Part shown: positions 1-5,580 of the stretch, in pieces
How the letters are laid out: the number at the start of each line of letters is the position of its first letter
Numbering within the stretch: position 1 is the first letter of the stretch
Assembly: GCA_937967805.1 (NCBI GenBank)
Contig: CALBTC010000360.1
Coordinates: 1 to 6,976 of the forward strand
Reading direction: 5' to 3'
DNA from: an uncultured Anaerolineaceae bacterium
GTDB lineage: Bacteria > Chloroflexota > Anaerolineae > Promineifilales > Promineifilaceae
Length of the DNA: 6,976 nt
The notes under the pieces: model-generated
Databases searched by the model: none
Seen by the model: only the letters and a program-made list of their open reading frames with translations
Told to the model about the DNA's origin: nothing
Made by a program: the position numbers and the translations under genes

Positions 1-4
1 AAAA

Positions 5-1630
5 ATGATGTTGATGGATAACCCCCAGGATTGGCAGGAAAGAATGCATTCATTACAAATGGCTGCGGCTGAAACGGCCGAATTGATGCTCCCCGTGTTA
101 GACTCACACGCCGTCAATATTGCCAGCGTGTTTGGCGTGCAAGATGACCCAGACGCAGCGGATAACCCATTTAAGGTTGCTCAAACCAGGCTCGTTGACC
201 AAACTCCGGGAGCATTTCTGGCGTTGGCCGCAGAGAACCGTCCCGCGGCCGTTCCTGAGGCATTGCGCGAATTTGATAGTCGCGATTTTTACCAATTGGT
301 CAAAGAAACGATCCAGCTCATTTACGCAGTTGATTTGCTGATCGCCCTCTCCACCTTTGCCGATGAGGGGTTCACCTTTTTTATGGAAGGGTATTACAAC
401 AAGAAGAATTTGCCGGTTTCGCCAGACGTGCCCCCGCGAACCATCATGCGCACCCTTGTCAACCAGGTATCTTTTGATCTCAGCGTCATCCAGCACGCCA
501 TCAACCAGCGCCGTCGCCAGGAGGATGGGCAAGCGATGTTGCAAGGGTGCACGTTAGCCATGTCGGACACACTGGCAAAGTGGGTCATGTCAGTGGCCAT
601 CGCGGCAGGCTATCTGCCGGAAAACACGCGGGTTATTACCTACCTGGCCAAATCGATTCGCGCCCGTTTGGTGCCTTATTCGCATACGTTACTGATTAGT
701 ATTCCTTATTCTGCTTTGCATTCCGGAAATCAACTGTCGCGCAGCTTTCTGGCCATCCCCCATGAAATTGGCCACCACCTTTACTGGAACGGAGTGCATC
801 CTGAATCCAACTTGCCCCTGCGGGAACACCTGCTGAAACAGGCAGGCGAAGCAGGGATAAAATCTGGTGATTGGCGCCTGAACTGGTTGGAAGAGATTTT
901 TTCCGATGCGCATGCGCTGGCTCTGTTTGGCCCGGCGGTTGTGCTGGATTTTCAGGACATGTTGGATGATGACATGTCTGAGCATTTCCGGGAAGACACC
1001 GACAAGCATCCCATACCGGAGATACGGCCGTTTATCCAAACCAACATCCTCCGCCGCTTCACCGATGAGAATGGGCTGGTTTTGTACGATCATGAGTGCA
1101 AACAGCTGGACAATAACTGGCGCAGCTGGATTAAAAAGCACCCCCTGAAAGCCAGTTTCCCGCTTATCGGCCGGAGCCAACCCATGCTGGGTCAGGCGAT
1201 CCTGGATGATTTGGCCCCGCTGATCACCGTCGTCCTGGACACCCTGACCGATGTTTTGCCCACCGAAAAATATTACACCGGCATGGAAGGCTCAAATGAG
1301 TTGAGTGCATTGTTTACTGAATTCCAAAACTCTGAATTACCGGATGATGACCTCGAATTGGTCAATCTGTTTTTAAATGGGTACTCTACTGACGAACAGA
1401 CAGACGCTTTCTTGGAGCGCAGTTCAGAAATCTCATTTCGGGAGCATGTCGCTACAGTTACCCACAAGAAACCTGTTGAAATAAAAACGGCCGAATGGAT
1501 ACAGCTTCTTCGCAGCCATGGCTGGTCCAGCGAAGGTCCGATGGGCGACCCAGGAGGCACAACTACCGGAACTGGAAACGGCGGCGGCACAACAACAGGA
1601 ACTGGCGACGGCGGGTCTACTAATAGTTGA
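5..1630 (+). CDS. Uncharacterised zincin-like metallopeptidase with HEIGHH motif and Gly/Thr-rich tail
   Basis: A soluble 541-residue protein; I see no signal peptide or membrane segment. Residues 253-258 read HEIGHH, an HExxH zinc site (ligands H253 and H257, catalytic E254), preceded by a hydrophobic strand (TLLISIPYSALHS, 228-240) as expected for the active-site edge strand of zincins. About 40 residues downstream, L-E-E-I-F-S-D (295-301) supplies an ExxxD pattern, so E297 is the probable third ligand, as in gluzincins of the thermolysin type. The N-terminal ~200 residues look mainly helical and I do not recognise them. The C-terminus (residues 516-541) is a Gly/Thr-rich, probably disordered tail. 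Peptidase activity is inferred from the motif and the substrate is unknown. The start is uncertain: ATG codons lie at 5, 8, 14 and 44, and the frame is open to the left edge, so the gene could begin outside the window. It converges on the cyclase gene, so it is not in that operon. Confidence 0.85.
   Translation: MMLMDNPQDWQERMHSLQMAAAETAELMLPVLDSHAVNIASVFGVQDDPDAADNPFKVAQTRLVDQTPGAFLALAAENRPAAVPEALREFDSRDFYQLVKETIQLIYAVDLLIALSTFADEGFTFFMEGYYNKKNLPVSPDVPPRTIMRTLVNQVSFDLSVIQHAINQRRRQEDGQAMLQGCTLAMSDTLAKWVMSVAIAAGYLPENTRVITYLAKSIRARLVPYSHTLLISIPYSALHSGNQLSRSFLAIPHEIGHHLYWNGVHPESNLPLREHLLKQAGEAGIKSGDWRLNWLEEIFSDAHALALFGPAVVLDFQDMLDDDMSEHFREDTDKHPIPEIRPFIQTNILRRFTDENGLVLYDHECKQLDNNWRSWIKKHPLKASFPLIGRSQPMLGQAILDDLAPLITVVLDTLTDVLPTEKYYTGMEGSNELSALFTEFQNSELPDDDLELVNLFLNGYSTDEQTDAFLERSSEISFREHVATVTHKKPVEIKTAEWIQLLRSHGWSSEGPMGDPGGTTTGTGNGGGTTTGTGDGGSTNS
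36..46 (+). promoter_or_regulatory. Possible ribosome binding site and alternative start for the zincin gene
   Basis: AGGA at 36-39, continuing as AAG, lies four bases before an in-frame ATG at 44-46 (Met14 of the longest reading). The ATGs at 5, 8 and 14 have no purine-rich site visible upstream, although only four bases precede the first. The translation start may therefore be Met14, giving a 528-residue protein. The spacing is shorter than ideal, so this is only an alternative. Confidence 0.3.
1556..1615 (+). repeat. Two tandem 30-bp units encoding a Gly/Thr-rich tail
   Basis: Two adjacent 30-bp units (1556-1585 and 1586-1615) encode G-T-T-T-G-T-G-N-G-G and G-T-T-T-G-T-G-D-G-G, followed by S-T-N-S and the stop codon. 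The units differ mainly at third codon positions (ACT/ACA, ACC/ACA, GGA/GGC, GGC/GGG) plus one Asn/Asp change. This indicates an older in-frame duplication that kept its amino-acid pattern. The tail is probably a flexible linker end rather than a folded domain. Confidence 0.8.
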
Positions 1631-1645
1631 TCCGGTGCCTGTACA
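1631..1645. other. 15-bp convergent intergenic gap without terminator
   Basis: Only 15 bases separate the stop codon of the plus-strand zincin gene (TGA, 1628-1630) from the stop codon of the minus-strand cyclase gene (TAA, read from 1648 to 1646). I find no GC-rich hairpin followed by a T run for either direction here. Transcription from both sides must end inside the opposing gene, end by a factor-dependent mechanism, or run through as antisense. Confidence 0.7.
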
Positions 1646-4600
1646 TTAAAGCTGTTTGAATTTTTCAATGATGGCGCGATTCTCAGGCACGTTTTGTAAA
1701 AAGGATTGCCTGCTCTTGGCGTCTGGAATATTGTTGGCTTGCTTCAGCAGTCGCTGATGCGCATCGTTGATAAGAGGTAAAGCGCGGGGATCATTATAAT
1801 AATCTAGCAGCGTATAGCAAATCCAATAAAATCCAAACGGGTCGCCGAGGCCGTCTAATGTTTGGGAAGAGAGTTCCGCCATAACCAATTCCAGACCGGC
1901 TCGGGCTTTTTCATGTAAGCCTCTGAGGTGGGCAATGTGGACCAGACCTAACTGGGGAGGCAGCAGATGGTGTGTTTTCTGGTTTAAATTGTAACGGAGA
2001 AGCAAGGCTGCCTGCATCTTCTCTTCCGCCAACGAGAGTTCATTCAGGGCGATTAACGTTTCTGCATAGACATGGAGCGTGATCGCTTCGGCAAATTGTA
2101 GCCCCAGCTCCATTTCTATTTGCAGACATTGTTCAAAGTAAGCCCGGGCCTCAGCATAACGCTTTTGTTTTGCGTAAACTTCCCCTAAATTATTCAGGTT
2201 AATGACCTCGCGTTGTCGCTCTCCTGTTTCACGCCGAAGAGCCAATGAGCGTTGATAATATCTTTCGGCATGGTCATATTCGCCCAGCATGTGGGCGATT
2301 GTCCCAAGATTATTAAGCACAACGCCAATACCGCGACGATTGCCTATTTCCTCGTAAATGAAGAGGGATTTGTTGAGGTGATCCCTTGCCAAACTGTAAT
2401 CATGTTGATGGCCGGCAAGAAGGCCCAGACTGTTCATGGTATAAGCTTCTTTGTGACGGTCGTTCAGTTTTTGGGCCATTTGCAAAACCTGTAATTTGAG
2501 CTTGCTGCTGGCCGCATAATCTCCCTGTTTTAGAGCAATGTCGCCCAAATTAAACAGGGCATCTGCTTCCATACCCCGGTCACCGATCTCGCGGTACATT
2601 CTCAAAGCCTTGCTAATATTGGCAGTTGCTTCAGCGCTGTTGCCTTGCCATTGTAAAGCGGTCCCCCAAAAAGAAAGCGCATCGGCGATAAACTTTTTGT
2701 GATTGAGTTCTTCGGCGAACACAATAGCTTTTTGGGCGGCGGCAATTTCTGCTGGATAGTTGCCGATTTCCTCGGCATGGCGGGCTTGCCGCAAAAGAAT
2801 TTCGGCTTGTTTTTGTTTGTCCTGGGTTTGGTTGGCCAGATCGGTGAGGGTTTTGAGCAAGGCTTCTTGCTCAGGGCGTTTGCCCTGCCAATTGTAGATT
2901 TTTTCCTGGGCCAGCAGAAGCTCATAGCGGGTCTGGTCGTCTTCTGGTGGAGTGAGGGCGAGGGCACGGCCGTAATAATCCAGCGCCTCATTGTTTTGGT
3001 ATGCTTCGCGGGCCACGTCCCCGGCCTTGTGCAGATAATCGCGGGCTTTGTCAGTTAGTTGGGCCTGTTCGGCATGGTAGGCCAGCTCGCCAAAGTGGGG
3101 GGAGAGGTCGGCGGCGTAAACTGTTTCCAGCGCCTCAACGGCAAGCTTGTGCAGCGCCTGCCGCCGGGCGCGCAGCTGCATTTTGTAGGCGGCATCACGC
3201 ACCAGGGCGTGGCGAAACAGGTAGCGCAGTTCGTTGAGTGCCGCCCAAATGGCTGCCTGCTCTGCTTCGCTAAGAATGGTGCCTACATTTTCTTCATCGC
3301 GCAGCATCAGGGTCAACAGCCGCACTTCGAACTCGCGCCCCAAAACGGCCGCATGCTGCACCCCATTCTTTACCCTGGCCGTCAATCTATCTAATCGCGC
3401 CACCAGTAAGGCATGAACGTCGCGCGGCAGGACCGTTTGCTGTACGGCCGTTACCGCCCAACCCGCTTCCGTTTCTTCTAACAATTGTTGCTCTTGCAGG
3501 TAGCGTACAATTTGCTCCGTGAAGAAAGGATTGCCCTCGCCGCGGCCGGCCAGCAGCCTTTGCAGCGTAGGCGATATTGGGCCGCCAAGCAGCTCCACCG
3601 CCAGTTGGTTTAGCTCTGCCGGCGTAAGCTCTCCCAGGGCAATGGTCTGCCAGGGAATTGTGCCATTGTCGGCTTCTTTCTGCTGCTCCGGGCGGCTGGT
3701 GGCGATGAGGGCCAGGGGGTAGTGGGTATCGGGAACGGCCGTCATCGACAGCCACAGCTGCTGCAAAAATTGGCGCGAATCATCATCCAGCCAGTGAACA
3801 TCTTCGATGACCAGCAGGGTGGGCTGCTGCCAGCTTTCTGCCTGGAGCAGCGTAGTGAGCGCCGTGAGCGTGTTTTCAAAGCGGCCTTGCGGCTCCAGCC
3901 GGGCGTAAAGCGAATCCGGCCAGTGCAAATCCAGCAGCGCACCAAGAAAGGAGCGCGTGCGTTCCAGCTCACGGGCCAGAGCGGGCTGAGGCGTGGCGGC
4001 CAGCAGTTGTTCCAGTTTTTGCTCAAACAGGGCTTTGTTTTCTGCTTCGTTTTGCAGGCTGGATTGGTTGAAGTAGCGTTGCAGCCAGTAGCGCAGCGGG
4101 TTGAGCGACTGGCGCAAAATCTGGTCCGTCTGGCAGAGGAAAATCTGGTAAGGGCCAAAATCAGCGGCCAGATTGCTAAAAAACGAATGGATCAGACGGC
4201 TTTTTCCTATACCGGCTTCACCTTCGATGCGTAGTGCCCCGGCAAAACGGCCGTCAACTAACGGCTGCACAAACTTTGTCAACCGGGCCAGTTCCGTCTG
4301 TCGCCCCAACATTTGCCCGCTGAAAATGGGCACGGCCGTTTCCAGCCGCCCTACCAAACGGTAGACCGGCTGCGCTTCGGCAAACCCTTTGAGCTGGTGC
4401 TCACCGGCAAACTGGAGGGAAAATTGGGTTTCGACGCGCCGGGCAACGGCCGTATCCAGCCAAATTTCCCCTGGCGGTGCGCCGGTCATGAAGCGGGCCG
4501 CCAGGTTAACGCCACTGCCGTAGCAGGTGAACTCCTCATGCAGCGGCGAGCCGATGAACCCGGCGTGGGCCACCCGATAGGTGACGCCGGCGCGAATGGC

Positions 4601-5578
4601 GACCTGGCTTTGCTGCCGCAGCGCCAGCAAAAAGCTCAGCGCCCGTTCGATGTCGGTTTCATGGGCGATGGGGGCGCCCCAAAACAGCAGCAGCGTACAC
4701 CCCTTATCGCCAAAGTCCAGGCGGCTGGTGACGCCGCCAAACTGCGCCTGCAGCTGAAAAACCGTCTGCATAAACGGTCCCAGCTCTACTTCGTTTTGTG
4801 TCCCTGGTAGGCTTATAAAGACATTGACAATCTGGCGAAATTCGCCTTGCAGCGGCTGGTTGATGAGTTCAGGCGGGAAAAAGCGGCCGAGCAGCGAAAG
4901 GTTGGGCTTAGGCGGGGTAAATGGGCGTGCCGGAGAAAAGGTCTGGGGACGGCCGTTCAGCGCAAAGAATCCATTCTTTGGTGAAAGCTCAACCCAATCG
5001 CCCACCGTCGCTGCCAATGCCGCATCCAGAATAATCTCCCCCGGCGCTGCCTGTTTTTCCGCCAGGGCGCACTGTTCAACCGCCGTTCCGTGAAAATAAA
5101 ACGCTGCTCGCTCCTGTTCGACATGGGTGAGAATGCCCCAACCCGCTTCCCCCAACGCTAATCCGATTTTGGCCGTCATTTGGAAATCGCCGTACAGGGT
5201 ACGGCTGGTTGGATTTGTGCGGAGGTGATCTTGCGCCTGCCAGGCGGCGGTGATGGCTTGTTGGGCGCGGGCGGCCGTTTCCGCTGCGGTATGGATGGGA
5301 AAAAAGGCGGTGAAGGCATCGCCGGCAAAGTTGCTCACAAAGCCGCCCTGCTCAAACACAAACTGCACCAGCGGCTCAAAAATGTCCAGCATCACCGAGG
5401 CCATCACCTCCGCGCCGTGCTGGCCGTGCTGCATGAGCGTTTCCATCAGCCGGGTAAAGCCGGAAATATCGACAAAGAGACCAACGGCCGTAAAACCCCC
5501 ACGATCGCGTTCCTGGGCCAGTTGGTCAAGAATGAATTGGGGAACCAGGTGATGAATGTTATCGCTGCGTACAGTCAT
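1646..5578 (-). CDS. sAC-like class III adenylate cyclase with STAND ATPase and TPR domains
   Basis: This 1310-residue, probably cytosolic protein is predicted to make cAMP from ATP under control of a P-loop ATPase and a TPR sensor. Domains in order: cyclase C1 (about 29-215) with metal aspartates D37 (FVDISGFT) and D87 (NFAGDAF); cyclase C2 (about 246-410) with K292 (DKGC), T351, N358 and R362 (GVNLAAR), which lacks the metal aspartates (S256 and L296 instead); STAND/AAA-type ATPase (about 420-800) with Walker A GEAGIGKS (453-460), Walker B LLVIEDVHWLD (588-598), a TSRP sensor (627-630), EGNPFF (681-686) and FRHALVRDAAY (788-798); then TPR repeats (about 840-1200) and a C-terminal cap. C1 and C2 are internal homologues (PGEIILDAALA and PGEIWLDTAVA). 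The order matches animal soluble adenylyl cyclase. The start overlaps the antiporter stop in TGATG, and no strong Shine-Dalgarno is visible, so translation is probably coupled. Adenylate over guanylate specificity is inferred from the Lys/Thr pair. Confidence 0.93.
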   Translation of the reverse strand: MTVRSDNIHHLVPQFILDQLAQERDRGGFTAVGLFVDISGFTRLMETLMQHGQHGAEVMASVMLDIFEPLVQFVFEQGGFVSNFAGDAFTAFFPIHTAAETAARAQQAITAAWQAQDHLRTNPTSRTLYGDFQMTAKIGLALGEAGWGILTHVEQERAAFYFHGTAVEQCALAEKQAAPGEIILDAALAATVGDWVELSPKNGFFALNGRPQTFSPARPFTPPKPNLSLLGRFFPPELINQPLQGEFRQIVNVFISLPGTQNEVELGPFMQTVFQLQAQFGGVTSRLDFGDKGCTLLLFWGAPIAHETDIERALSFLLALRQQSQVAIRAGVTYRVAHAGFIGSPLHEEFTCYGSGVNLAARFMTGAPPGEIWLDTAVARRVETQFSLQFAGEHQLKGFAEAQPVYRLVGRLETAVPIFSGQMLGRQTELARLTKFVQPLVDGRFAGALRIEGEAGIGKSRLIHSFFSNLAADFGPYQIFLCQTDQILRQSLNPLRYWLQRYFNQSSLQNEAENKALFEQKLEQLLAATPQPALARELERTRSFLGALLDLHWPDSLYARLEPQGRFENTLTALTTLLQAESWQQPTLLVIEDVHWLDDDSRQFLQQLWLSMTAVPDTHYPLALIATSRPEQQKEADNGTIPWQTIALGELTPAELNQLAVELLGGPISPTLQRLLAGRGEGNPFFTEQIVRYLQEQQLLEETEAGWAVTAVQQTVLPRDVHALLVARLDRLTARVKNGVQHAAVLGREFEVRLLTLMLRDEENVGTILSEAEQAAIWAALNELRYLFRHALVRDAAYKMQLRARRQALHKLAVEALETVYAADLSPHFGELAYHAEQAQLTDKARDYLHKAGDVAREAYQNNEALDYYGRALALTPPEDDQTRYELLLAQEKIYNWQGKRPEQEALLKTLTDLANQTQDKQKQAEILLRQARHAEEIGNYPAEIAAAQKAIVFAEELNHKKFIADALSFWGTALQWQGNSAEATANISKALRMYREIGDRGMEADALFNLGDIALKQGDYAASSKLKLQVLQMAQKLNDRHKEAYTMNSLGLLAGHQHDYSLARDHLNKSLFIYEEIGNRRGIGVVLNNLGTIAHMLGEYDHAERYYQRSLALRRETGERQREVINLNNLGEVYAKQKRYAEARAYFEQCLQIEMELGLQFAEAITLHVYAETLIALNELSLAEEKMQAALLLRYNLNQKTHHLLPPQLGLVHIAHLRGLHEKARAGLELVMAELSSQTLDGLGDPFGFYWICYTLLDYYNDPRALPLINDAHQRLLKQANNIPDAKSRQSFLQNVPENRAIIEKFKQL
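1979..3061 (-). repeat. TPR solenoid-coding region with 40-codon periodicity
   Basis: Residues 840-1200 of the cyclase protein contain helical TPR repeats. From about residue 966 on they recur every 40 residues. Repeats at roughly 1005, 1045, 1085 and 1125 share an N-x-L-G (FNLGDIA, NSLGLLA, NNLGTIA, NNLGEVY) first helix and an A-x-x-x-x-x-x-S/C-L second helix, mostly ending in a (G/N)-(D/N/E) turn. A degenerate unit at about 1165 closes the series. Forty-residue TPRs of this kind occur in STAND proteins such as MalT, where the solenoid binds a ligand or partner. It is the likely signal-input or partner-binding surface here. Confidence 0.85.
4199..4222 (-). other. Walker A P-loop of the cyclase-linked STAND ATPase
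   Basis: These codons encode GEAGIGKS (residues 453-460, with K459 and S460 contacting nucleotide phosphate and Mg2+ by family analogy). With the Walker B LLVIEDVHWLD at 588-598, the ATPase looks competent for nucleotide binding. The H-W-L-D extension after Walker B is typical of the AfsR/MalT/cyclase-associated STAND group. Confidence 0.9.
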
Positions 5579-5580
5579 CA
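5576..5580 (-). promoter_or_regulatory. TGATG stop/start overlap coupling antiporter to cyclase
   Basis: Read on the minus strand, TGA (5580-5578) ends the antiporter and ATG (5578-5576) starts the cyclase, sharing the A. The bases upstream of the ATG have only a distant purine run (AGGGAAAAG, ending about 9 bases before it) and no well-placed Shine-Dalgarno. Re-initiation by ribosomes finishing the antiporter is therefore the most likely way the cyclase is translated, which places both genes on one mRNA. Confidence 0.85.

Larger units (their letters stand above)
1024..5491. repeat. Highly iterated palindromic octamer ACGGCCGT, nine copies
   Basis: Exact copies of the self-complementary octamer ACGGCCGT lie at 1024-1031, 2966-2973, 3444-3451, 3735-3742, 4247-4254, 4332-4339, 4446-4453, 4949-4956 and 5484-5491. 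One is in the zincin gene, eight in the cyclase gene and none in the antiporter part. Copies with one end base changed occur at 74-81, 245-252, 1487-1494, 3345-3352 and 5271-5278. Flanking bases differ, so these are not pieces of a longer repeat. About 0.1 exact copies would be expected by chance in this length. Confidence 0.85.

Noticed and set aside
689..1180. A 163-codon minus-strand open frame inside the zincin gene.
   Set aside because: It is antisense to the HEIGHH-coding region, which carries the real coding signal, and shows no recognisable motif.
1273..1668. A minus-strand open frame with a Pro/Val-rich segment opposite the zincin C-terminus.
   Set aside because: The Pro/Val repeats are just the complement of the Gly/Thr-coding repeat, and the frame overlaps the end of the cyclase gene.
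1657..1669. The inverted repeat TTGAA/TTCAA around TTT near the end of the cyclase gene, considered as a terminator.
   Set aside because: The stem is only five AT-rich pairs, lies within the coding sequence and is not followed by a T run.
3722..4810. Plus-strand open frames (3722-4234 and 4313-4810) opposite the ATPase and C2 domains.
   Set aside because: Their translations are low-complexity in style (Gln/Arg-rich) and match no family. The minus strand encodes continuous, motif-rich protein here.
4349..4843. C2 as a second, independent catalytic cyclase site.
   Set aside because: Both metal-binding aspartate positions are replaced (S256, L296), so C2 can only complement C1.
3457..5150. A shared 14-bp word CCCAACCCGCTTCC at 3457-3470 and 5137-5150.
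   Set aside because: Both copies encode the short peptide E-A-G-W in the same frame at unrelated places in the protein, and the flanks do not match. It is best explained by coding coincidence.
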